Source of the DNA: Anisus vortex
Taxonomy: Eukaryota > Mollusca > Gastropoda > Planorbidae
DNA length: 64,000 nucleotides
Reading direction: 5' to 3'
Assembly (NCBI GenBank): GCA_949126835.1
Contig: OX421497.1
Coordinates: 26,019,612 to 26,083,611 of the forward strand
Under the pieces are notes generated by a model. The model saw only the letters and a list, made by a program, of their open reading frames with translations, was not told the origin of the DNA and ran no database searches. This document shows, piece after piece, positions 23,245 through 33,858 of this stretch (within the stretch, counting starts at the first letter, position 1; each line of letters starts with the position of its first letter). Made by a program: the position numbers and the translations under genes.

Positions 23245-25270
23245 ACAACTAGAACCAGAGTATGAGACGAGTCTATACAACTAGAACTAGAGTATGAGAG
23301 GAGTCTATACAACTAGAACTATAGTATGGGAGGTGTCTATATAATTAGAACTAGAGTATGAGAGGAGTCTATCCAACTAGAACTAGAGTATGAGAGGAGT
23401 CTATCCAACTAGAACCAGAGTATGAGAGGAGTCTATCCAACTAGAACTAGAGTATGAGAGGAGTCTATCCAACTAGAACTACAGTATGAGAGGAGTCTAT
23501 CCAACTAGAACTAGAGTATGAGAGGAGTCTATCTAACTTGAACTAGAGTATGAGAGGGCAATACAACTAGAACTAGAGTATAAGAGGTGTCTATACAACT
23601 GGAACTAGAGTATGAGAGGAGTCTATCCAACTAGAACTAGATTATGAGAGGAGTCTATCCAACTAGAACTAGAGTATGAGAGGAGTCTATCCAACTAGAA
23701 CTAGAGTATGAGAGGAGTCTATCCAACTAGAACTAGAGTATGAGAGGGCAATACAACTAGAACTAGAGTATGAGAAGAGTCTATACAACTAGAACTAGAG
23801 TATGAGAGGAGTCTATCCAACTAGAACTAGAGTATGAGAGGAGTCTATCCAACTAGAACTAGAGTAAGAGAGGGCAATACAACTAGAACTAGAGTATGAG
23901 ACGAATCTATACAACTAGAACTAGAGTATGAGAGGAGTCTATACAACTAGAACTAGAGTATGAGACGAATCTATACAACTAGAACTAGAGTATGAGAGGA
24001 GTCTATACAACTAAAACTAGAGTATGAGAGGAGTCTATACAACTAGATCTAGAGTATGAGAGGAGTCTATCCAACTAGAACTAGAATATGAGAGGAGTCT
24101 ATACAACTAGAACTAGAGTATGAGAGGTGTCTATACAACTAGAACTCTAGAACTAGAGTATGAGAGGAGTCTATACAACTAGAACTAGAGGATGAGAGGA
24201 GTCTATACAACTAGCACTAGAGTTTGAGACGAGTCTATCCAACTAGAACTAGAGTATGAGAGGAGTCTATACAACTAGAACTAGAGTATGAGAGGAGTCT
24301 ATACAACTAGAACTAGAGTATGAGAGGAGTCTATACAACTAGAACTAGAGTATGAGAGGAGTCTATACAACTAGCACTAGAATATGAGAGGAGTCTATAC
24401 AACTAGAACTAGAGTATGAGAGGAGTCTATACAACTAGATCTAGAGTATGAGAGGAGTCTATCCACTTAGAACTAGAATATGGGAGGAGTCTATACAACT
24501 AGAACTAGAGTATGAGAGGTGTCTATACAACTAGAACTAGAGTATGAGAGGAGTCTATACAACTAGAACTAGAGGATGAGAGGAGTCTATACAACTAGCA
24601 CTAGAGTTTGAGACGAGTCTATCCAACTAGAACTAGAGTATGAGAGGAGTCTATACAACTAGAACTAGAGTATGAGAGGAGTCTATACAACTAGAACTAG
24701 AGTATGAGAGGAGTCCATACAACTAGAACTAGAGTATGAGAGGAGTCTATACAACTAGCACTAGAATATGAGAGGAGTCTATACAACTAGAACTAGAGTA
24801 TGAGAGGAGTCTATACAACTAGAACTAGAGTATGAGACGAATTTATACAACTAGAACTAGAGTATGAGAGGAGTCTATACAACTAAAACTAGAGTATGAG
24901 AGGAGTCTATACAACTAGATCTAGAGTATGAGAGGAGTCTATCCAACTAGAACTAGAATATGAGAGGAGTCTATACAACTAGAACTAGAGTATGAGAGGT
25001 GTCTATACAACTAGAACTAGAGTATGAGAGGAGTCTATACAACTAGAACTAGAGGATGAGAGGAGTCTATACAACTAGCACTAGAGTTTGAGACGAGTCT
25101 ATCCAACTAGAACTAGAGTATGAGAGGAGTCTATACAACTAGAACTAGAGTATGAGAGGAGTCTATACAACTAGAACTAGAGTATGAGAGGAGTCTATAC
25201 AACTAGAACTAGAGTATGAGAGGAGTCTATACAACTAGAGTAAGAGAGGAGTCTATACAACTAGAGTAAA
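23245..25270. repeat. 2-kb minisatellite of 32-bp units with higher-order copies
   Basis: About 63 copies of a 32-bp unit made of GAGTCTATACAACTAGAACT and AGAGTATGAGAG run head to tail. Variants (CTATCC for CTATAC, GGGCAATACAAC, AGATCTAGAG, AGCACTAGAGTTTGAGACGAG) recur in the same order: the AGCACTAGAGTTTGAG variant lies near 24214, 24598 and 25078, spacings of 12 and 15 units, which shows block duplication. All frames hit stops (TAG in every unit), so it is not coding. Confidence 0.92.
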
Positions 25271-25354
25271 GGTTTTTAACTTTTTTTCAGCTGACCGCCC
25301 CCTTTTAACAATTTTTTTTCGTTCACCGCCCCTCGTCCCATCCCAACCTTTTTC

Positions 25355-25690
25355 TCAAGCATCAAACCCCGCCCCCCTGCTGGAGTCAATATAGTTTTAG
25401 CATCAAACCCCGCCCCCTGCTGGAGTGAGTATAGTTTTAGCATCAAAACCCGCCCCCCTGCTGGAGTTAATATAGTTTTAGCATCAAACCCCGCCCCCCT
25501 GCTGGAGTCAATATAGTTTTAGCATCAAACCCCACCCCCCTGCCGGAGTCAATAAAGTTTTAGCATCAAACCCAGCCCCCCTGCTGGAGTCAATATAGTT
25601 TTAGCATCAAACCCCGCCCCCTGCTGGAGTCAATATAGTTTTAGCATCTTACCCCACTCCCCCTGCTGGAATCAATATAGTTTTATCATT
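25355..25690. repeat. About 42-bp GC-rich tandem repeat, 8 copies
   Basis: The unit is GCATCAAACCCCGCCCCCCT followed by GCTGGAGTCAATATAGTTTTA. Eight copies with few differences. It contains GCCCCGCCC-like GC boxes, but no gene is placed so that these look like a promoter. It follows directly on the 32-bp array. Confidence 0.88.
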
Positions 25691-25813
25691 TTTTTTAGAC
25701 CGACTAGATTTGTGGGAGTATTTATGATCTTAAAAAAGAACTAAAATAAAAAAATATTAATTTTGTGTGAATTTTGTGTCTGGAATGTTGTTAGTTGTTC
25801 GTTTTTTTTTGTT

Positions 25814-26678
25814 TCAATTTTTGTTGGCAAAAGCTTTAGGTCTCCACACTTCACTATTTGCAGCTTTTGCTTCTTTTTTTGACAACTGAGTATCAGCATT
25901 AAATCCACTTTCCATTATAGAGGGTTGATGAGAATGCAATAAAACAATTGTTGCCAGAAGCATATGGTGTACTGTCAGAAACATCTGTTGTACTGTCAGA
26001 TACATCTGTTGTACTGTCAGAAACATCTGTTGTCCTGTTGTACTGTCAGAAACATCTGTTGTACTGTCAAAAACATCCGTTGTACTGTCAAAAACATCCG
26101 TTGTACTGTCAGAAACATCCGTTGTACTGTCAGAAACATCTGTTGTACTGTCAGAAACATCCGTTGTACTGTCAGAATCATCCGTTGTACTGTCAGAAAC
26201 ATATGTTGTACTGTCCGAAAGTTGCGTTGTACTGTCAGAAACATATGTTGTACTGTCCGAAAGTTGCGTTGTACTGTCAGAAACATCTGTTGTACTGACA
26301 TCAAGATTTGTCGTAGCACGCAGAGTTATCGTATCTATCTGCTTTGCTGTAGTAACACTTTGTGTCGATGTACTGTAATCTAACCAATCAGCAACATATA
26401 AAGACTGTCCAAGTAATGGTTTCGTTCCCATTGGATCTGTGCCAACGTCAGTCCGACACATCAAAGAAGATGTGTCATAAATGAAGGCAGTATAGAGCAA
26501 TTGGAGACATTGGACAGAACACTCTGAAACTGACCTTATCCAGAATACGTCTACGCTGACAATCTTGAGTCCAATATCATTCTGGTTATTTTTCGAAATC
26601 TCTTTTGCGTGAGATTATCTGTTGCAGATACAGCACAAAGTGTAAAGTAAATAACATCAAGTAATGTAAACATGCCAT
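25814..26678 (-). CDS. Secreted PAN-domain protein with mucin-like Thr/Ser repeats
   Basis: The ATG at 26678 opens a signal-peptide-like start (MACLHYLMLFTLHFVLYLQQ). After a run of five A (26589-26593 on the plus strand shown as T) the frame shifts by one, then gives a PAN/apple-type segment with the pattern SVSECSVQC, AFIYD and C (compare SVVACGTSC, AFIYD and C in the adjacent lectin). It is followed by about 16 heptads of STTDVSD type, a Thr/Ser-rich mucin-like stalk. An irregular 21-bp unit near 26035 shifts the frame again; the current frame ends at 25814. Likely an extracellular or surface glycoprotein. The A-run frameshift may be a real lesion, a small intron boundary, or a homopolymer read error. 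It lies head to head with the lectin at 27301, about 620 bp apart. Confidence 0.55.
25962..26310. repeat. Coding 21-bp minisatellite (heptad repeat)
   Basis: About 16 copies of GTACTGTCAGAAACATCTGTT. On the minus strand each unit encodes seven residues (TTDVSDS with variants TTQLSDS, TTYVSDS, TTDVFDS). Because the unit is 21 bp, other frames on both strands are also open; these are shadows. Confidence 0.85.
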
Positions 26679-26867
26679 ATTTACAAATGAACTTGGAACT
26701 GGAAATTAAAACTACATCTTAATGACTGCGAGTTAGAGTATATAATACACAATGGAGGTTTAAAAAATCAATTCTTATGTATGAACGGTACAACAATCAT
26801 TTCTGAATAAACTTTTACTTCTCATAAAATATCTTATTATTTCTATTTCTTTTTACTCGCGTTTTTT

Positions 26868-27300
26868 TTTGTGTTCTAATGGTCGATCAACCATTAGTGT
26901 ATTCAGAACTATTAAGCCAGGATTAATACAATGAATGAACATAACAATAAAAAAAGCTGGGGCATGAAATGCGGTATTGTTCAGAGTTTTAATGGCGCAG
27001 TTTAAAGCGAACATTTTCTTTTTCCTCGGACATTGAGACAAATGTATAATTTTCAGATTATTCTTATAATTAAAAAAGTATTTACTTTGTTTCTTGAATT
27101 CACATGTAAAAAATATCAGGACCAGTCAACGTTAAGTTTGCTTATTCCACAATTTCCTTTTCTTTACTTTTAACAGTTACGATCGTTAAGTCGAGATGTT
27201 GGACACTGTGCAAATATTTCTTTCAATTGGTGTTTGGCTGGCCATTTTTGATAACTGTGATGTTAAGTTAGAAGATTGACTCAATTAAATAAAATAGACG
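26868..27300 (+). promoter_or_regulatory. Conserved 5' flank of lectin gene A
   Basis: This flank is shared with 44440-45430, 47160-47511 and 53645-53957: blocks TTAGTGTATTCAGAACTATT, AAGCCAGGATTAATACAATG, ATTTTCTTTTTCC, GAGATGTTGGACACTGTG-type and AAGTTAGAAGATTGA just before the ATG. Conservation across all copies shows it duplicated with the gene and probably includes the promoter. No convincing TATA box was seen. Confidence 0.65.
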
Positions 27301-28038
27301 ATGGCCTTGGATCTAAAAGTAAAGACCAAGAATACTTTCATGATTCACTTGTTATTTCTAACGTGCATTTTTTGTTGTGTAGAAATTCGTGGATTTTCTA
27401 AAAATTTTCAAAAACAGACTCAAGCAGGAATCGGCATGTATCACTTGACCACAGAAAATAAAAGTAGGTCAGTGGTGGCATGCGGGACATCGTGCTTAAA
27501 TTGGAACTACACGTGTGAAGCCTTCATCTATGACGAAAGAAACCAGACTTGCTGGTTGGGATATGGCCTATGGAAAGTTGGCATGGTACCTGTCTACCCT
27601 CAAGTTTTCTATTCAACTGGAGCAACTTTTTGTCCCAGTAGTCTTGGATACACTGAAAAATTTGTTAACAACACCGGTCTGTGCGCTTTTATCTCCAACC
27701 AGTCAATGACTTATGACAACTCTGTTATTACTTGCAAAAAGAAGAAAGGAATATTGATGACTGTGAAAAATGAAAACAGACACAACCTCCTGCTTGCAGC
27801 TATGAAATCTGTTTCTTTTTCTGATTTCTGGATCGGTCTGGATGACATGGTCATTGAAGGACAGTTTGTTTGGTCAGATGGGACAAACATCACTTCTAAC
27901 GAAACTGCGTTTGTGTTTGGTTCTGGTCATCCATCACCAGCTACATCCGCTGAAGACTGTGTTAAGTACAGCTCATCAAGAGGTAATGACTCACCGTGTA
28001 CAAGGCTGTATACATTTATATGTGAATATTCACCTTAA
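27301..28038 (+). CDS. Secreted PAN + C-type lectin domain protein (copy A)
   Basis: Intact single-exon frame of 245 codons. Residues 13-31 are a hydrophobic signal peptide (MIHLLFLTCIFCCVEIRG). Residues about 40-105 form a PAN/apple-like module with C61, C65, C72, C84 and the AFIYD motif. Residues 111-245 are a long-form C-type lectin domain with six cysteines (111, 128, 145, 220, 233, 241) and the core motifs WIGLDD (177-182) and EGQFVWSDG (186-194). The usual sugar-specificity tripeptide (EPN/QPD) is replaced by HPS at 210-212 and WND by GND at 228-230, so calcium-dependent sugar binding is uncertain. Seven N-glycosylation sequons. Likely secreted recognition protein. Copies: 47512 (broken) and 53958. 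Confidence 0.9.
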   Translation: MALDLKVKTKNTFMIHLLFLTCIFCCVEIRGFSKNFQKQTQAGIGMYHLTTENKSRSVVACGTSCLNWNYTCEAFIYDERNQTCWLGYGLWKVGMVPVYPQVFYSTGATFCPSSLGYTEKFVNNTGLCAFISNQSMTYDNSVITCKKKKGILMTVKNENRHNLLLAAMKSVSFSDFWIGLDDMVIEGQFVWSDGTNITSNETAFVFGSGHPSPATSAEDCVKYSSSRGNDSPCTRLYTFICEYSP

Positions 28039-28780
28039 GAAACCATCAACAAGAACACTTTTTAAGATCTGTGTAATGATCGAATCTACCAGTCCACTTT
28101 ATCTTATTTATTATTTTACGTTTGTTTGTTGAAAACAATATCAATATAGATTCTCTTTATCTTATGGCTAGTGGGGAAAGGCGCAAAAAGACTTAAATAT
28201 AAATTATGTTTCCCTACATTTAATCAAAGACTTGAAATAAGATGGGCTGCTTTGTTTTAATATTTCTTCTAATTCATTATTTATTAAAATATTTTCCTTT
28301 CGTAATTTCCAGATTCCAATCTGTGTTGTATAAGCATACGTCTTGTCTATTTAATCACCTGTTTTTATTTATGGAAAATTAAGTTAATCTGTTAGGCCTA
28401 TTGTCGATGATCTTAAAAATTAAATTATTTAATGTATTTGTAAAGTATATTTTTATTTTTTTTAATTAAGTCGTTTCATTACTTTTTATGTAGAAATAGA
28501 ATTGTAGAAGTAGCATATATCGTTATAGAAGGAACGTCTGTAATATATAAGATAAGAACTCAAATTAATTAAGATTTAAAAAATCAAAAAGTTAAAATGT
28601 CAAATGTATTTTCCAGGCTTACTTTAACTTTAAAACTCGGTCTAGATCTAGATTTAATCAGGATTTTAAATCATTTTTTGCAATGCCACAAATAATTTTA
28701 TTGTTATAATATTTCATTAAAAATTTATTATTGAAAACAATTTAATAAGTAGCCCAATGTTTTATGTCGTAGGTCTTTAA
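28039..28780 (+). other. Conserved 3' flank of lectin A
   Basis: It begins GAAACCATCAACAAGAACAC and is shared with the flanks of the lectins at 47512 and 53958 and with the orphan at 39094. A 40-bp block with ATAGAAGGAACGTCTGTAAT at 28520-28558 resembles the tail of the LINE at 30780-30815 and is present at the same place in copies C (48743) and D (55076), so that LINE-tail piece predates the duplications. Homology is interrupted at 28780 and resumes at about 33479. Confidence 0.7.
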
Positions 28781-28865
28781 TAGGGGGGGGGGAGGTTACA
28801 CTTACATAAAAGGGGGGGGTGTAAGCATATTAAATATATACAAGGACAGATAACTATGTTTGTGA

Positions 28866-28900
<35 letters not shown>

Positions 28901-28901
<1 letters not shown>

Positions 28902-29260
28902 TCGCTAATTTACCCGGCGTTGCTCGGGATAAAAATGACAGCAAGCAAATTCCTGGCAATTCATTTCTTAACCTATTTGCCTAACAGTATTGACAAACAA
29001 TATCCATTGATCCTATGTGTACATCAGGTTGTAATGATAATTAATTTTACAATCATAACTAAATGCTTTTAATTTAATGTCATTAGCTTGCCTCGACCTC
29101 AACTGTTCCATCCTAATTCTGCTCTGCCTAAGTTTCTCTTCCATTTGTTCTGGAGTTTCATTTGCATGCCTTACAGCCAATCTTTGCCATTGCTGGTCTC
29201 ATTGTTCTGGAGTATCATTTCTATTAGGTCTCTTTGATTCAGGGGTAATGGTGGACATCT
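28901..29260 (-). mobile_element. Helitron 3' end and N-terminal coding relic
   Basis: On the minus strand 29257-29057 encodes a short helitron-type N-terminal region with the repeated ETPEQ pattern (DTPEQ, then HANETPEQMEEKLRQ, then a RSRQAND-like block and FSYD), broken by one stop. Downstream is a hairpin CCCGAGCAACGCCGGG (28913-28928, complement shown) and the end TTAGCGAG at 28901 next to T, which fits the helitron 3' form (hairpin, about ten bases, CTRR-like end, insertion before T) with one altered base. The helicase and Rep parts are absent. A TA microsatellite lies outside the end. Confidence 0.68.
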
Positions 29261-29384
29261 TAATGATAAAAAAAATATATATAAAGAATCATTTTAAGAA
29301 TAAATATATAACCATATAGCCTACAGTTTAAAAACTTACACTATTTGAAAAATTAGCCTATATGTTGAAATAGTATAGGTCTAC

Positions 29385-29995
29385 GCTAACTAACCTGGAA
29401 ATAAAGGAAAAAAATGAGATAATGAATCTACAAAAATGTACTGCGGTCGTAGACACCGAGGAAATTTATAATCAAAACAATTAAAATGAAGATCTTAATA
29501 AAATGTAAAATAATAGGCAAATTTGTATTTTATTTACCGGTACTTACTGCCAGGTATTGGCCCAAAGAATTGAAAGACACGGCAGTGGTGAAGGTATAAA
29601 GTTGGCACCTAAAATCAATAACTAACCTGGAAGTAAAGGAAAGAAAAGGGAAAAAGTTAGATAATAATGAATTCTAAAAAATGTACTATAGTTGTAGACG
29701 CAGAGTAAATTTTGTGAAAACAATTAAAACGAAGATTATTAATAAAACGCAAAATATAATTTTTATTTTATTTTACTTACTGAGAGGTATTATTAATAGC
29801 CAAAAATATGTTGTTGTCATCTGCATCCGTCCGTCTCGAGAGACGATGGTGTAGCTTCGTGGGAGGTGAGGTATTCAACTGCACCGCCGAGAATGGCTGC
29901 CAACCGGGGAGTGGCAATTCCTGCCACAAATAAATTGATAGAAACAGCAGGAATGAAGGTATAAAGTTTGGCACGTAAAATCAACTAAAAAGAAA
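29385..29995. repeat. About 240-bp tandem duplication with a small insert
   Basis: Blocks CTAACCTGGAAATAAAGGAAA, GTAGACACCGAGG, AAAATGAAGATCTTAATAAAA, TACTTACTG and GGTATAAAGTTGGCAC occur in this order at 29392-29625 and again at 29625-29985. The second copy has about 110 extra bases at 29815-29925 including the palindrome CGTCTCGAGAGACG. A third partial copy lies at 32497-32565 (AAAACGAAGATCATAATAAA, TACTTACTGAGAGGTATTA), so the array was opened by the LINE and Merlin insertions. Confidence 0.7.
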
Positions 29996-30116
29996 AAGAA
30001 AACAGTGTCAATTATAAAGCAAGACACTAAAGTGACTAAAGACTAAAGTAGTAAAGACTAAATCTAAAGAATAGGCATGCCCAATATAAGAGCCCACATT
30101 GATATGAATATGAAAT

Positions 30117-30840
30117 AGCACTACTTCATTCATGGTAAAGAGCTAACTCAAACTAACAATGCTAAGTATCTAAGAGTAATAATAAATGATACGTTATCTT
30201 GGAACCCTCATATTGATGAAGTAATTAAAAAATCAAACAAAACATTAGGATTCTCAAATAGGAACTTTTACAAATGTAATAAGAATATAAAACTAAAATG
30301 CTATCTCACATTAGTTAGACCTATACTAGAATATGCAGCACCTGTATGGAACACATCAACTAAGGAAAAATATTAAAAAATTAGAACAAATTCAAAAAAG
30401 AGCTGCAAGGTTCATAACTAGTGAATATTCCCAATTAACAAGAGTAACATCATTAGTAAAATCACTAAACCTAGAAACACTAGAGGACAGAAGGGCGAAG
30501 AGTAAAGTAGTAAAAATACATAAGGCATTAAAACTCTAATTTAGAAATACAACACAATAACCTGTTGCAAAGCTTAGATAAACATAGAGACAAAAACACT
30601 TTCCTTGTCCCTTATGCGAGAACAAATGCCTATAAGTACTCTTTCTTCATGAGTGGCATTCGGGCATGGAATGGGTTGCCTGAACAAACCAGGAAAACCA
30701 ATAACCTAACATCCTTTAAAACATTAATAAAAATGCAAGACTAGACTCGGACCACGGATGGGCGTAGGACGCAATAATCTCCTTTATAGAAGGAGCGTCT
30801 TTAATGTATAAGATAAGGCCCTATTATTATAAGGGCTATA
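30117..30840 (+). pseudogene. Non-LTR retrotransposon RT C-terminus, jockey/CR1-like group
   Basis: The translation from 30117 runs through NNAKYLRVIINDTLSWNPHI, LVRPILEYAAPVWN, then a frameshift near 30350, LEQIQKRAARFI, LNLETLEDRRAKSK and finally a block with WNGLPEQTRKTNN before a stop near 30744. These are the standard post-palm blocks of non-LTR reverse transcriptases. The tail carries ATAGAAGGAGCGTC and ends at about 30840. 5'-truncated and frameshifted. Confidence 0.85.
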
Positions 30841-32488
30841 CTTTAGTGTAATTGGTTCAATTTTTTTTAAAGTCCTATATATTACTTTAAAGATATTTTT
30901 ATCCTGAATACTAAACCGTTGGTTTCATTGATCGGTTCCATTTCTGTGATTTATTAATTAATGTTGAAATTTCGAAAAAAAAAATTCGGAAGGCAAAATT
31001 TATAACTTCCCTTGAAAAATGGTAAAAAATGAATTACCTCCATTTGAAATTGTACATTTTTAAAAAAAAAAATTGAGTTACCTCCTTGGATTTTTGTCTA
31101 GTCAATATAAACATTGTTGTGTCCCTTTGTGTTTATTTATTTTGTTCTTTTGATCCCGAAATGCAATATCACACGGGCGGCCCGTGTGATACACGGACCG
31201 CCCGTGCGATAACAGCGTTCAAGGTAAGACAAGGGCCTATAACGGTCACTTTTGCTTCAACAATGGCGAATAATGGCGCTGCCGCCGCTACTTCTGATAG
31301 TGTTAATATAAGTGATTCTATTAACGTGTGTTCAGACTGCCGGTGGAGTTACGGTGTTTTTAGAGACTTGTTGAAGGACAAAGACAGATTCCTTACCTTT
31401 TTATACAGTCACAAAATTATTCCTCAAAGTAAGTCTTGTTTGAAATTTAGCTCACCCATCTTCTTGAAAGATGGTTTCTTTCACTGTAACAAACGGTCCC
31501 ATGTGAGCAAGAATAAAAAGAAACGTATGTATGTGTAGTGCCGTTACAGTGTCTCCCAAAATCAGTGTACGTGGTTTCTTTGGGCTAGGATTCCCAGAGA
31601 AAATATGTGTGACCTTGTGGCGATGTGGGCTATTTAAAAATCATACCTATAATTTTGTGGACCCCCTCACCCATGCCCATACCCAAAATGTTGAACGGCT
31701 ATGGAGGGATGTCAGGTCGTCCTTGCCTTCTTATGGCAACCGAAAACATCACCTTCATGGCCATTTAGCAGAATTTTTTTTTTAGAATGTCCCACCCCGA
31801 TTTAGGCAGTAGAATTCACTCCATTTTTAGATGTATAGCTGATCTCTATGATGGGTCCCCTTATCCCGAGGTTGACAGTGATCCAGAGGTTGACAGTGAT
31901 CCCGAGGCTGAGAGGGGACAGAATGAAGAAGAAAGCGAGTAGTTTGTTTTTGTTGTTTTTGTTCTTGTTGATGATGTTATGGTTGTTGTTGTTGGTTAGA
32001 ATGGGTGAAAGAAAACTATCTTTTAATCCCCCCCTTCCCGGCCTCTTTCCAGACATCACATGACTAAGACCGTTAGTGTGACGTACTGTCATGACGGCCA
32101 CCGGCAGTCGAACTCTGCTTGCACGTTTTTGTGTTATTTCTTATGAAATAAGGTAAGAATCAGTTTTTTTTGTATTCATTTCGTGCTATTTCGCCCTTTT
32201 TCACTTTTCGGTATCGGTTCTAAAATATTCCGACTGAAATTTTGAGTAGCGGAGTTATTGATAAGTGTTTTAGGAAGCGCTGCAAACATCGTGTTTCATG
32301 GCTGTGTGACGTCACAAGCCACTTATAAACACAATTGAAATTAATTTTTATATGGATGAAAAAAATTTTTTTTTTCATTTTCAATAGTCTGCCGCTCTTC
32401 CTAAGACACTTATCAATAGCTAACGCGAAAAAAATTTTCAGTTGGAATTTTTTAGAACCCTACTTTTATAGAACCAAGTACACTAAAG
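30841..32488 (+). mobile_element. Merlin (IS1016/ISXO2-type) DNA transposon, deleted
   Basis: Termini CTTTAGTGTAATTGGTTC and, inward from the right, CTTTAGTGTACTTGGTTC match at 17 of 18 positions. The transposase frame starts at ATG 31264: a N-terminal zinc-binding-like module (ICxDC-type, SKSCLKFSSPIFLKDGF, HCNKRSHVSKNKKKR) and, after a frameshift and an internal deletion, the ISXO2-type end NFVDPLTHAHTQNVERLWRD with NRKHHLHGHLAEF and a MSHPD block to about 31950. The middle with the first catalytic acidic residues is missing. A second inverted repeat of about 75 bp lies inside the right end (32208-32285 against 32387-32465). No clear target duplication was found. Confidence 0.78.
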
Positions 32489-33120
32489 GATTACCAAAAC
32501 GAAGATCATAATAAAATGTAAAATATAATTATTATTTTTTGTTTACTTACTGAGAGGTATTAGAAATATTTGGACAGGGTTCGACAACGTGTTTTACAAT
32601 CAGTCGAAGCTTAAAACTTAAAAGTGACCGGTAGGAATGTCCAAATTGACATGATTTAATTAATAACTTGCCAGATAATAGTAAATATAAAGCCAAACTG
32701 AATTGAATGCATTTAATTTACAAAGTAATTAAAACAAAAGTTTAAAAAATCATTAATTTATTTTCCGATATTATTGAAAACAAAAATTAATTAAACAATA
32801 AATGTTTTGTAATCATTTCATACAGTATGACACGTAATATTCAGTAATATTATTAGACACTATATAGGCCTAGATAGGTCAGTGACGCACGTGTTTTCGA
32901 ATTGACCAATGGGGATCCACGGGGGCACAAATATATATATATTGATGCATGTACAACAGTTATAGAAGAGAGTAAGTACATTCATATATAAAAATGTATG
33001 CAAGATACAGATACAGTCACACATCATTCATTCTTTTGTGAGCACCGCAATGAGCCAGGATTAATTGTAGTTTGTAGGTTGGAGCCATTGTGAGTAAGTT
33101 CCATGGCACCAGACTAAGCG
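32489..33120. other. AT-rich DNA within the insertion in unit A
   Basis: After the third partial copy of the 240-bp repeat there is AT-rich sequence with no frame. A GC-richer piece at 32880-32925 (GTGACGCACGTGTTTTCG, GGGGATCCACGGGGGC) stands beside a TA run and may be an element end, but no partner was found. Confidence 0.4.
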
Positions 33121-33129
33121 GTTGGCGCC

Positions 33130-33475
33130 TCTATTGAGTTTATGACAATTCCCATTTAGTTTTAAAATGGCTTGCTAGAAAAGGATCAAATTTTGCTATA
33201 CATGCAACCAATTCAATGAAATTGCCATTGTGAGGAGAACCAAATGTTTCTTTATCTCCTATGAAAGGTAAACCACGCTCTGCCATAGTAATTATGACTG
33301 CCACAATTCGTTTAAGAAACTTTTTCAGTAGCCTACTGACATTAATTATTTATCTATATTATAATAATGCTGCAGTATATTTAAGTATATATGACAATTG
33401 CTCACTATAACAATTATTTGGGGGGCCCCTAACATAGTGGGGGCCCTAAGCTATCGCTTGTTTAGCTTATAGGTA
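33130..33475 (-). pseudogene. hAT transposase fragment (ZMYM/TTF type) and terminus
   Basis: On the minus strand 33340-33137 encodes about 68 residues with VAVIITMAERGLPFIGDKE, GSPHNGNFIELV and AKFDPFLASH, the characteristic block near the start of the DUF4371-type hAT transposases. The segment upstream of it ends at 33475 with CAGGGCCGGATTTACC (minus strand), a common hAT terminus. The RNase-H-like catalytic core and the other end are missing. Lectin unit A flank resumes directly outside at about 33479. Confidence 0.72.
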
Positions 33476-33478
33476 AAT

Positions 33479-33858
33479 CCGGCCCTGTGTGTAGTAGCCT
33501 ATAAATTGTAATAAATATAATCGTCAATGTAGCATTGTTTATACTACGATAGTATTGATAACATAAATAGGCCACTGGTATAGTTAATAGTTATATTCAA
33601 TAAAATATGTTTCTTGTGAAAATCAATGCTAATATTATTAAAAGTTATTCATAATGTACTAGTTCTTTAAACTATAAATCTCTTAGTGCTCAATATTTTA
33701 ACTTCTGGCTTATTAGGCTAAAGGATGACTGTGAAATGTTTTAGCTATATGTGTATACATTGCATCTGCTTCTAGAAATAGTCTCCTTAAAGTTAATACT
33801 TGCTAATAATAAACCTAGCATTAATAAAAACTTTATAAAAAAAATCAATCATCAAAAT
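33479..33858 (+). other. Distal 3' flank of lectin unit A, resumed
   Basis: GTAGCCTATAAATTGTAATA, CAATGTAGCATTGTTTATAC, CATAAATAGGCCACTGGTAT and GCTAATATTATTAAAAGTTA match 49905-50120 (unit C) and 55370-55510 (unit D). It ends where the LTR element begins. Confidence 0.72.

Noticed and set aside
23245..25270. CRISPR-like look of regular repeats
   Set aside because: Units are contiguous with no unique spacers, the sequence is eukaryotic and no cas-type gene is near; it is a minisatellite. The same holds for 60305-60620.
25948..26383. Long plus-strand frames rich in Tyr-Cys-Gln or Cys-Thr-Val
   Set aside because: They are shadows of the 21-bp repeat, whose length keeps all frames open. The minus-strand frame is preferred because a signal peptide and PAN motif precede it.
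31086..31263. N-terminal extension of the Merlin transposase frame
   Set aside because: The first 59 codons are upstream element sequence; the ATG at 31264 gives the sensible start.
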